Source of the DNA: Maratus speciosus | Lineage: Eukaryota > Arthropoda > Arachnida > Araneae > Salticidae | NCBI GenBank assembly: GCA_963932465.1 | Contig: OZ010786.1 | Coordinates: 532,769,073-532,833,072, forward strand | Direction of reading: 5' to 3' | Length of the DNA stretch: 64,000 nt | Part shown: piece after piece, positions 54,991 to 64,000 of the stretch | Position numbering within the stretch: the stretch's first letter is position 1 | How the letters are laid out: every line of letters begins with the position of its first letter | Position numbers and translations under genes: made by a program | Notes under the pieces: model-generated | Seen by the model: the letters and a program-made list of their open reading frames with translations, nothing else | Databases searched by the model: none | What the model was told of the DNA's origin: nothing

Positions 54991-55381
54991 TATTTTTCAG
55001 ATCACACGAGAAATAATATAACTTTAAAAAAAAGTTTTATTTTAAATAAATGAATTAATCTAATGACACCTGATAATTTCTGCGATTTATATATTGTAAC
55101 AGAAATCTCAATTGTTTTGCGTCTTTTTTGCGTCGGCTACATGTCTCAGTCGAAACGCGTTTAAACGCTTACCTACTTGTTTCGCATACGACATCTGACG
55201 TCTTATATGCTGGCATTTTATAAACGTCTTATATTTTGACTTATATGAGCTTGTCCAGGTCCTTTTAATGAAGTCATTTTTAGTCCCCAAACTGCTCCGA
55301 AATCGATAACGTCCTAAAGAAATTGCAACTGGAATTTAAAAAAAAAAAGATACCCGAATAGAAAACGACTTCAAGTATACC

Positions 55382-55416
<35 letters not shown>

Positions 55417-55900
55417 GGAAATGAAAAAGAAGATGTGGAATACCTCCCATCGCCTTTATAACAGCTTGCGAGTATCATCGTATGATTTAAGTGCATTCTT
55501 ATCCTCAAAAACTGAATTCAAGTAGAATGTTAATAAAATTACGATATTCAGGGACATTTTACACTGATTATAAGCCAGTAAATGAATGTCCTGAGAATAT
55601 TAAATATAACTATAACAAGCTTCTGAAAAAACGAATTCATATCATATTTTTTAATTAAAATAGTTTGCAAAAATTACTTTTTTTCTATTTAATGAATGAA
55701 ATTTAATTTTTAGAATAGATATATGGAATCATTGAAAGCAATAAACTATAATAAAGTGAAAAACTGTAGTGTATTTTTTTATTGTACGTTTAAAATGTTA
55801 ATTATTTAAATTATATTGAAATATATTTTGTCCACAATCGAAATGTTATCGAAACTATAACTTATACAATTATAAATAAAATCATTCAGAGAGTATAAGT
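54991..55900. other. AT-rich spacer with poly(A) at 55387-55413
   Basis: The minus-strand 60-codon frame 55108-55290 has less biased composition (many Lys/Arg) but no recognised domain. Nothing else is supported. Confidence 0.4.
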
Positions 55901-56872
55901 GATCCGAATTCCAGATATGTAGACGTATGCACGTCCGCAGAAGAAATTGTTCTGTTTTATTCAATTTTGAAATTGTTAAACTAAATTCAAGTGCAAATAT
56001 TTTATTCAATAAATTTAATTGTTAAAAGAGAAATGTGAAATGATTAAACCCAATAAAAAATAAAAATATGAAAAACGGTAATGTAATTTCATATTTTACC
56101 AGGAAAACGTTATTTATTTGAGTTTTATCTAATTATTTTTTGTCTACCTTCGAAACTCATTCGAAACAAAAACTTACAAATAAATTGAAATCCTTCATAG
56201 AACACAAGTAATCTGAATTCCAGCTATTATAGACATGTGGGCGTCGCCTTTAGAAATCGTGCTGTATTGATCCTGTTAAATTCTTTTTAAGTGCAAATAT
56301 TTTATGTCGTCCGGAGAGATCATAGTATTTGACGGAGTAATCAAGAAAAAATACTATTGTTTCTACTTTTGTTCTCTTAAACACCCACAAATTTCTGTTT
56401 AAACTATAAATGCATTATGTATTTTAACTTTATAAACTTATTTGTAACTTAAAGTGCTTTGAAAATGCAAATTGATATATTTTCACTATAATTAGAAGTT
56501 GAAAAACGGCGATAAATTATATTACATTGTAAATAGGAGTAGACAGATTAAATTGCATAGATGTATGGGAATCGGCAGAAGAAAATGTACTGTTTTGATT
56601 CTGGTTAAACTGTCTTTAAGTGCAACTATTTTATATCGTCCTGAGAGGTATTTTGTCGGATAATCTAGAAAACATTATTATTTCAACTTTTATTCTCTTA
56701 AACACTACTAAATTTCTGTTTAAAAAAATAAAATGAATAATCCATATTCTATTTTTCTTTAAATGTATTTGTAACTTAAAGTGTTTTGGAAAAATAAATT
56801 GATATATTTTGCATAATAAATAGATGTTACATAAGTTCAGGCTGCAAATTGTATTAGACTATCAAAAAACTT

Positions 56873-57785
56873 TCTTTAATTCACGGAAATTCTACTGGCA
56901 GCAGCTCCGCCGGCATTTTCCCGTGGATTGACGAATATCCGATTTTTTATTCTCCGTAACAGGAGGTAAAACATCCGTCAATTGAAGAAAATGCAAAAGC
57001 AGCTGACGTTTGATTCGAACCGGCCATCTCAGCGTTACGAGGCGAGCACGCTAGCACTGAGCTGTAGTTGCTTGAAGTAAATGTTTTGAAGTAAATATGT
57101 TCGTTTCAGATGTGTATGGCTTGGTCAATTTCTTTAAAATGCTTTTAATTTTGAAGTTCATTTCGGAAAGGTTTCGCCCTTAATGAGTTTGTGGGTGGGT
57201 TTTTTATACTTTAGTATTAATATAGTGTAAAAATATGAATTTTAAATACTTTTACGTAAATTCCTAGAGGTAAAATACGAATATTATATTTTTTTCGATA
57301 GGATTTTTTTGAGTATTAGTGAATTTTTTTCGTTTAATTTTCTTAATTAAAATATCCTTTAAATGTGCTAATTTAAAGTATATTTTAAATTCGAATATTT
57401 ATTTCCAAACAACTTTATAAATTCAGCTTTATTTAACTTAATTCAACTTATTCAACTTCAAAATAAATTGTGAGTATTTTTGAATGAATGAGAAAAATAA
57501 TTGATATTCGTTTTTAAATTCAAAAACTTTTTTGTCTTTTTTAATTAAAATAGAAATCTTAATTTATTCAAATTTTGGCTTTTTCATTTTTAAAATAATA
57601 TCGTATTTATTATTAATACCCAACAAGCAAGCGTGCTAAAAGGAAAGGAAATGTATCCCTCTTTTTTAGACTTTCGGGAAGTATTCACGGATAAAACACA
57701 ATTTTTAGGGTTACGGGAATTATTTGTTAAAAAATGAAGAATAATTTAGTGTATATTGACGAGTTTATCTGACAGTGTACATTTT
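56873..57785. mobile_element. ~0.9-kb insertion within array S2
   Basis: Copy 3 of S2 is cut after GCAAATTGTATTAGA and resumes at GATATATTACATTTCATAGA. The insert begins with a GC-richer imperfect inverted repeat (about 56910-57005; GCATTTTCCCGTGGATTGAC against CCGTCAATTGAAGAAAATGC) and a minus-strand tRNA-like head (56998-57069). The remainder is AT-rich. Terminal repeats and target duplication are not evident, so its class is unknown. Confidence 0.5.
56998..57069 (-). repeat. tRNA-like SINE head (minus strand)
   Basis: The minus strand reads ACAGCTCAGTGCTAGCGTGC (A box), CTCGCCTCGTAACGCTGAG (anticodon arm, with CGT in the loop as in tRNA-Thr) and GGCCGGTTCGAATCAAAC (B box). One base disturbs the anticodon stem and the T stem is imperfect. 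Confidence 0.6.
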
Positions 57786-58024
57786 AAATAGATATATTAC
57801 ATTTCATAGATGTATGGACATCACCAGTAGAAATCGTTCTGTTTTGTTCCTGGTTAAACTGTCTTCACGTGCAAATATTTTATATTGTCCTCAGAGGTAT
57901 TTGATCGGATAATTTAGAAAAATATTATTGTTTCAACTTTTATTCTCTTAACACTAAATAAAACAATTTCACTTATTTGTTTAACTGAATTTTCTTTACT
58001 TACAATTTAACTAATTTTACGAAA

Positions 58025-58110
58025 TAAATTCTGGTTCGAATCGGCATTTTATCAATTGATCGCTGTCTAATTGACTCCAGCTGAGCGCTCTAGTGTTAAA
58101 CACCATTAAT
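58025..58110 (-). repeat. tRNA-like fragment (minus strand)
   Basis: The minus strand reads TAGAGCGCTCAGCTGGAGTC (A-box-like) and CCGATTCGAACCAGAA (B-box-like) at near-tRNA spacing. Stems are decayed. Confidence 0.45.
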
Positions 58111-58620
58111 TTACATTTAAAAATAAAATGAATTATGTATTTTCACTTTTAAAAATGTATTTATAACTCGCATTTTTTTGGGAAAATGAATTGAAGTATT
58201 TTGCATTATAAATACATATTATATAAGTTTAGACTGTAAATTGTATTACATTGTAAATATATGTATTACATTGCATAGATGTATGGGCATCGTTAGAATA
58301 AATCGTGCTAATTTGATCCCTTTAAGCTCTTGTCATGTGCAAATATTTTATATCGCCCGGGGAGATCACAGTATTTGATCAAATAATCTGGGGGAAAATA
58401 CTATTCTATCCATTTTTATTCACTTAAACATTACTAAATTCAATTAATAAAAGATAAAACAAATTAGGTATTTTCAATTATTAATAATATATTTGAAACT
58501 TTAAGTCTTGCAGTATAAATATAAGTTAGGTAAGTCCTGGTGATAAATTATATTACATCGAAAAAGATGTTATCTGGAAATTTTAAAAATTTAAAGAGGT
58601 ATTGTAAATTAGCAGTACTT

Positions 58621-59060
58621 CATTTCGGATTTTGATGTACTCAGGGTTCGCATCGTTCCTAAAATTTTCACCTTCTGTCACCACTATTTTAATAAGATAA
58701 TCTTTATTGTCAGCTGCTATTGCCCATGTTAAAGAAATCTACCCGGAATATTTTTTATATAAAATAGTGGTAGAAAATGAAAAAAAAAAAAACAGGAAAG
58801 GTACTAGCCCTGTTTACTTATATTCCATGTAAAGATGTATTGCATAAAACAGATCTATTATTTTGTCTCAGGATAAATCATATTGAAACATTTGACTGAT
58901 GGTAACTAAAAATATGTATACCATTTTTTTATTACATTTTAAGCTTTCAGTTTTACTCTATACCTAGATGACATGAACAAGGGCTTTCAGTTCTTTTTAC
59001 ATGGGAAATGCCTTTGTATCAATTTTAAGTTATTTTTTATATTTTTTAAAGGACAAAAAA
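58621..59060. other. Spacer
   Basis: AT-rich, with a poly(A) run at 58779-58792. Nothing recognised. Confidence 0.4.
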
Positions 59061-59085
59061 TATTAAGCAAATAATATATTTTCTA
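59061..59085 (+). repeat. 25-bp direct repeat flanking the Tigger remnant (left)
   Basis: TATTAAGCAAATAATATATT plus TTCTA is identical to 59893-59917. It directly precedes the terminal repeat of the transposon. Confidence 0.9.
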
Positions 59086-59089
59086 GTTA

Positions 59090-59892
59090 CAGTAAAACCT
59101 GTGTAAGTTGACAACTTGTGGTGCCACACTTCAGTGGTCAACTTACAGAAGTGGTCCACTTATAAAGGATGATGATAAATTTTCTTTTTTTTAACGTAAT
59201 ATTCATACCATATCATTTGTTCCCCCAAATTTTTTATTTATTGACAGGGCTTTAAAATAATACTGTATTAAAATGCATATTTCAACCACCTTATAAAAGA
59301 AAAAATAACTACAAGAATGAATTAATAGTTTTGTATCGGATTTAAAATCAATTAGTATTACTACTATTTATTAAAAAAAAAAAGAACACTAGTCAATCAG
59401 TATACGTCCAGTTAGTGATTCTTCAAACTGTACTAGTTATTAAACATAATTTATAAAAGAAACACTTAAAAAAACTTGTTTTTTTGACATGTTAAGACAC
59501 ATACACATTTTAAAATTTTAAAATTAAGTTTTGCTGATTTGTCCAAGAAAAATTCTGTTATTGTAGTTTGACGCTGGTTTTTGAACTCTACATCAGACCA
59601 ATGTTTTCCAATGCAGCCATACAGATCCATTATCTTTTCAGAAATATCAGACTGCTTATCAGAAGCATAGCAAATAAATTTTGCACATAGTCTAAAGATT
59701 CTGAAAAAGTTAAAGGAGCCTCCCTTGTGTTTTCATTAATGGTTTCCTCTTCACTAACTTATACTTGATTATCTTTTATTTCTAGAGGTTTTTTCATCTT
59801 TGCCAAGATATTAGCAGCTATGTTCTCTGCATTCTCTTCGTGCAACATCTTCGTGCACAACTATGTCCTTGTGAAATGAGAGATATGAATTT
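59090..59892 (-). mobile_element. pogo/Tigger-like (Tc1/mariner superfamily) transposon, terminal part
   Basis: After TA (59088-59089) the sequence CAGTAAAACCTGTGTAAGTT begins a typical pogo/Tigger terminal repeat, continuing GACAACTTGTGGTGCCACAC and TGGTCAACTTACAGAAGTGG, with the usual internal repetition of the GGTCAACTTA motif. The transposase C terminus follows on the minus strand, so this is the downstream end. The opposite end is missing and a 25-bp direct repeat bounds the fragment instead. Confidence 0.72.
59505..59870 (-). pseudogene. Tigger/pogo transposase C-terminal fragment, frameshifted
   Basis: On the minus strand one frame gives MLHEENAENIAANILAKMKK then an in-frame stop after IKDNQV, and continues SEEETINENTREAPLTFSES, LDYVQNLF. 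A shift then gives SDKQSDISEKIMDLYGCIGK and RQTTITEFFLDKS. 'xQTTITDFF' near the C terminus, preceded by an acidic linker and an amphipathic helix, is the pattern of Tigger/jerky-type DDE_1 transposases. No DDE catalytic core remains. One stop and at least one frameshift mark it as dead. Confidence 0.65.
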
Positions 59893-59917
59893 TATTAAGC
59901 AAATAATATATTTTCTA
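59893..59917 (+). repeat. 25-bp direct repeat flanking the Tigger remnant (right)
   Basis: Identical to 59061-59085. Confidence 0.9.
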
Positions 59918-60242
59918 TTTATATTAAAAAAGCCAATTAAAGGCATTGTAATTTTTTTTCGATATCATATTGCATTACGTAATGTTCAATAATTTTAGGT
60001 ATCTTTCATACACGTGAATGTTCATGAATGAAGCAATATTTATCTTTGTTTAACCCGATAAGAGAAGGGTGTTCTTTTTCATAACGTTATTAGTCGTGGT
60101 CGGTCTTATTGCCGCCCCCCCCCCCCGCTTACAGCAAATGTAAAATAAGAAACATTTTTCGCTTAATATTCTAATATCACATTCCAATGAAGTTATAATT
60201 TTTTTTACTAAAAACATATTTAAACAGTTAAAATTTGGATTT

Positions 60243-60276
<34 letters not shown>

Positions 60277-61700
60277 TGAATATGTGTTAAAAAAGTGAAA
60301 ATGCCGACAGATTTCTTTCGATAAAAGTTATTGTAATCCAAAATTTATTTTATTTTAAACAAAATACGATTTTTAAGACGTAATCTCTAATGCAAGAAGT
60401 CTTTTGATATCGATGTAATTTCTGCATTTATAGAAGTTGGTATAACGACAACGTTATAAAGAAAAGAAAATTACGAACTAATTATTTTGAAATCACAAAT
60501 ACTTTTATACTTTGTAATTATTTCTGAATAAAGTAACGGAAAGGTTGCATGTTGGTAGCAATACCAGTATCTGGTTTAAATAGTTTACATGACTATTTCT
60601 ATAATATTTAATGGAATTGGGGTGTTCATGATTAAAAACATATATATATATGTATTACTTTTTAAAATTTGAAATGGAATTCTCGAATATTATTGCATCA
60701 ATAAAAAGAAATAAAGTTCTAGTTGAATTAGATTTGGAGTTAGTTATAATGAAGCTAATGAAGCTATATAATGAAGCTATAATGAAATTAGTTATATTGA
60801 AGTTATTTATATTGAAGAAATTTCTCTGCCTCTGAACGCAGAGTTGCAGAGAGTTTGAGAGTTTTTCGCCTGTTTCAAAAAGGTACAATATATATATGGT
60901 GTTTATGACTTCGTATTGCTACAATTACTTAACCCTTTACGTACTGAATTATGAATTCATGAAAATTTTATCTTCTAAAGCATTTTTAGTGAATTTTGAA
61001 CATTAGAAAATTTACATAACTAGTTAATAAATTTTAGAAGGATTTTAGAAGGATTGGATGATTTAGAAGGATTAATTGAATTTCAATTTATAGGTATTTT
61101 GTGCAATATTTATAACACCGCTCAAATCTTTTATTTTAAATATTTTTCAATAGAAATATACAATAGAAATACAGTAGAATTACAAGAGAAATATAGAAAT
61201 ACTTGCGAAATAAAAAATACTCCCCAACGCCAAGAAATCTGAACAGATGCAAATACAAAATAAATCATCCTTTTAAAATTAATTTTTTTGTATGTAACCA
61301 ATAATGCTTTGGGAACAACATAAAGTAATCTATACCTCATTCTGAACTGTATTACTACTAATCGATGTATTAAATTAATTTTATATCAAGTTCTTTTAAT
61401 GGTAATTATAAGTACCGCCAGTAGGTAAAGTGTTAATCAACAGCTTTAAGATGTCAGCGTGCTGCGTGATGCTCCGTAAGGCATTTTGCCAGACTATGTC
61501 TGGGAATACTTGATATGTTCTGTTTGTCAAAAATAACTGTTCACGCTTAAGGATGTCGCTTTATTTTTTGTAGAAATTAGCAGTGGTTCCTTGCCCGCCA
61601 CTCTACTACTTTCGACTGCATAACTTATCGGTAGAGATCGTTGTCTATCACGCCCTAATAGTTTGAGATTGCATGATGTCTCATTAGTGATCATTGCTGA
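59918..61700. other. AT-rich spacer with simple repeats
   Basis: Includes poly(C) (60114-60126), poly(T) (60247-60275), 'ATAATGAAGCTA' imperfect repeats (60750-60790) and three 'TTAGAAGGAT' repeats (61034-61071). Open frames 60650-60835 / 60655-60888 and 61054-61242 / 61131-61340 overlap on opposite strands and are not genes. Confidence 0.5.
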
Positions 61701-61710
61701 TCACTCTAAC

Positions 61711-61933
61711 ATGATCTTCAACTGCATATAATTTCCGACGGTGTTATTTTCTACAGAAGCCGGTATCTAAACGGCGGACTATTCATTCAGTCATGCGAAT
61801 CTACTCAGAACCTGCCAAATCACTACATTAAAATTGTCGACAGGATATTAATAACCTGTCGTGAAGAAATAATTCAACATGTTAACGGTGTCGCAGACGC
61901 AAACATTCTATTACGCTACAAGATCAATGTGTG
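61711..61933 (+). other. Possible unrecognised exon (61757-61928) within a 74-codon open frame
   Basis: A stop-to-stop frame without an ATG gives residues such as RYLNGGLFIQSCESTQNLPN and REEIIQHVNGVADANILLRY. A good acceptor-like TATTTTCTACAG ends at 61756 and a donor-like AAT|GTGTGAG follows at 61929, enclosing 172 bp in one open frame. Base composition is more balanced than the neighbourhood (61430-61960). I recognise no domain. A chance frame or an old transposon relic is equally possible. Confidence 0.22.
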
Positions 61934-62125
61934 AGAACAATTTCCACCCCATTAAAGTCCATCTTCCAACAGCATTCATATAGCTTAGTGATTATGTATT
62001 CTAAAATGTCCGAAAGTGACTTCGATGAAAAAAATTAGCTTTTTTTAATTTCAGGAACTTAAAAAACCAAGATTCAATTAGTTCCGTAAGTTATGTTTAC
62101 AAGAGTTTTATTTCTTTATTAGTCC

Positions 62126-62336
62126 CCGCACTGTTAAAAATTTTGCAGCTTTCTGGCAGGTCATTCGACCGTTTTTTGAAAAAAACGGTTTCATAACCAT
62201 AATTTAACTATATTCTGACCATAAAATGGCCAATAATATGGTCAGAATTGTGTTAAATTAACGGTTGTGTAACCGTTTTCGGAAAAAAAAACGGTCAAAT
62301 GACCTGCCAGAATGCTGCAAATTTTTAACAGTGCGG
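62126..62336. mobile_element. 211-bp palindromic MITE with CCGCACTGTT ends
   Basis: The left arm (CCGCACTGTTAAAAATTTTG, CAGCTTTCTGGCAGGTCATT, CGACCGTTTTTTGAAAAAAACGG) and the right arm (its inverse, ending GCAAATTTTTAACAGTGCGG) are nearly complementary. The two CCGTTTT..AAAACGG hairpins and TTCTGACCAT/ATGGTCAGAAT blocks make it a series of nested stems. Non-coding. The plus frame 62312-62569 starts inside it and is incidental. Confidence 0.9.
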
Positions 62337-62454
62337 TATGCTATTTCTTTCGGCCACCAATTAAACTGTTGTCTCCAAAAAATAACGTTCCTTTGTTAAA
62401 GCCAGCCGTAAAACGAAGCAGATGTATTATTGTATTATTAAACACTTTAAAGCA

Positions 62455-62631
62455 TTTTTTTAAGCTTCTAGGCATCGCACATTTTCAATTTTTATACCGT
62501 CATAATGGAGAAAAAAAATTAATGCAATTTTTTAAAAAAATTGGTGTGGATTTATTTTTGAGATATTAATTGTTTTGTACTTTTTAGCGACATTTGTTTA
62601 ATTTTGGCAACTCAAGTACACCATTTCTGTA

Positions 62632-62671
<40 letters not shown>

Positions 62672-62770
62672 GTTGGAAAATATTAATTATACTTTTTTGT
62701 TTCCATTTACACATAACAATGTTTAAAAAATGTACTTAAAATACGTGCTATTTTGTTTACATGGAAAAAA
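62455..62770 (+). repeat. Dispersed repeat family R1, copy 3, with poly(A) insertion
   Basis: Matches 9455-9740: CATCGCACATTTTCAATTTT, TGCAATTTTTT, TTTATTTTTGAGATATTAAT, TTGGCAACTCAAGTACACCA and TTTCCATTTACACATAA. A poly(A) run (62637-62669) sits where copy 1 has 'AAAGTAAACGTAAAATAG'. Confidence 0.75.
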
Positions 62771-63879
62771 TATGAATGAATAATTTCTGCAAAACATGGA
62801 GCTATTATGTACTAAATTAATTTTAAGTATCAATAGTATTATTATTACAGACAAATGAAGGCACATGAATCATTAGATAGCCGATTATTTTTTGTCGAGT
62901 TTCTTGAATGACGACATAACTTTTTTGGATTTGTGTATTATTCAGCGATAGTGACATCGTATTCGTACTTTACAGTAGATGTTGTTTAAGACTGGATCGT
63001 AAATGAAGAATTCTTCAGCGGATGCGGATGACGTCATTTATATAAAATAAAAACTTGCGTTTTAAGTCTTAAAACTGAAATAGGTTTTGTACTATATATA
63101 TTTAAATACATATTTCTTTTTCATAGGGGGCGACACTAAATTCTGAAAAAGAAGAATTATTGTGTTCTATTTTTTTTTTTTTTTTGTTATATTTTATTCA
63201 GATTTTTTTTATTTATTATTCTTATTTTTGATAGATTATTTCATGAGCTAAATTATTTAAAGTTATTATCTACAATTTTATTGTTATTATTTACTACAGA
63301 TGAAGTTATTTGAATTTTGTTATTTAGTCTAAAGTTTATTTTGCACTGCTTGGTTATTATTTTCATATTATGAAATCTTATGTTAAAACCCATTAAGCGC
63401 CGCTATATATATTAACCGATATTTTTATGGAATCATTGTTTTTTCTTAATGAACAAGATGTCATTAAAGTACTTCTGAAAAAAAAATGATTATTTATGAA
63501 AAACAGTATGTTCCCGAAATGGGAGCAATGGTGCTTAATTACATTTAATTTTTTACAAAAATAAACTTTTGTCTCCGTGTAGTTATAACAGTTATTTTTC
63601 AGTTCTTTAGGAATAAAAAGGACTACATCATTCTGAAACAGACATTTTATGAAAAATTCAGATAAATTACATTTAGAATTATAATAAACATGTAATTTTA
63701 TAATAAATTTTGAAAAATCAATTTACTTGTTCATAAGCATTTGCATTATATATGTTTATTTTTCACCATTACATTATCTTTTCTCTCTATTTTACATGAA
63801 AGAAGACTGAACAATTTTTATGTTGCATTACATTGTACCTTTTGCAGGAAACACGAGCATTTTTTAACATACTTTTCAC
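62771..63879. other. AT-rich spacer
   Basis: Includes a poly(T) run (63170-63185). A patch at 62870-63050 is more balanced but has no open frame. It could be intron if the exon at the right edge is real. Confidence 0.4.
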
Positions 63880-64000
63880 CTAGATTGTTTCCAAATATTT
63901 TCTAGAAAATGTTTCACGCCATCAAAAGGCGCGTCATCTGACAGAAATCCACAAGGGCCCGAACGTGGATATTCTTCTATTTTCTGTTCTACTTTTATCA
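63880..64000 (-). CDS. Putative exon, partial at window edge (unrecognised protein)
   Basis: On the minus strand, one frame is open from the window edge and translates to about 39 residues including EQKIEEYPRSGPCGFLSDDA and PFDGVKHFLENIW. It is followed at 63880/63879 by a donor-like AG|GTGAAAAG, immediately before an in-frame stop (TGA). The composition (Gly, Pro, Cys, Asp, balanced codons) differs sharply from the AT-rich frames elsewhere, which favours true coding. I do not recognise the family. The rest would lie beyond the window at both the 5' side (beyond 64000) and possibly 3' across an intron to the left. It may also be transposon-derived. Confidence 0.35.

Larger units (their letters stand above)
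55905..58620 (+). repeat. ~310-bp tandem array S2, 5 copies, interrupted
   Basis: The landmark 'RCATAGATGTATGGRCATCG' with 'AGAARAAATCGTNCTGTTTTGATCC' falls at about 55915, 56228, 56556, 57800 and 58272. It is followed by 'AAGTGCAAATATTTTATATCG', 'GGAGAGATCAYAGTATTTGATCGRATAAT' and 'TTTTATTCTCTTAAACACTA'. Spacings are 313, 328, 1244 and 472. The 1244 gap is caused by an insertion (56873-57785). A tRNA-like piece lies at 58025-58105. Non-coding. Confidence 0.85.

Overview
This 64 kb window is AT-rich animal genomic DNA, most like an arthropod, possibly a spider or other chelicerate. The taxon is inferred from the style of its repeats and is not proven. It has no operons, rRNA, CRISPR array or dense coding. 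The longest open frame is about 105 codons and most open frames are chance products of repeats. No complete host gene is visible. Two short stretches look like possible exons: one on the minus strand at the right edge (63880-64000) and one at 61757-61928. Neither was recognised.

Nearly everything that can be interpreted is repeat or transposon. Coding relics are: (i) a full-length but broken piggyBac transposon, 36673-38976, with TTAA/CTAA flanks and an acidic N terminus, DDE core and Cys-rich tail; (ii) the C terminus of a pogo/Tigger-like transposase beside its terminal repeat, 59090-59880; (iii) a PHD-type zinc finger, probably from the tail of a pogo/jerky-like transposase, inside a TIR-bounded remnant at 7004-7817; (iv) a Gypsy-type reverse-transcriptase fragment whose YxDD motif is mutated, 16370-16630. 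There are also two tails resembling RTE-type retroposons and several tRNA-derived SINE heads, one of which still folds as a perfect cloverleaf.

Layout: 0-6.5 kb holds a TA microsatellite, a ~327-bp tandem array carrying YY1/PHO-like palindromes, and a degenerate repeat domain with tRNA-like heads. 7-17 kb holds the PHD-bearing element, a ~150-bp satellite, dispersed repeats and a 1-kb long-TIR element. 17.3-20.4 kb is a ~300-bp satellite split by a 1.5-kb CACTGT-ended insertion. 21-25 kb is a dense island of foldback elements, some nearly abutting, ending in a hAT-like MITE with a perfect 8-bp target duplication. 26.2-28.6 kb is a 930-bp foldback joined to a second block of the ~300-bp satellite. 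30.1-32.9 kb is a hAT end that became a tandem array of exactly 441-bp units, itself split by a TTAA-type insertion. 33.5-42.8 kb holds local duplications, a 450-bp palindrome and the piggyBac. 43-55 kb is mostly AT-rich with scattered TIR elements. 55.9-58.6 kb is a ~310-bp array interrupted by an insertion. 59-64 kb holds the Tigger remnant, another palindromic MITE and the candidate exons.

The window reads as a gene-poor interval built by repeated rounds of insertion and tandem amplification. The insertion junctions show the order of events in several places.
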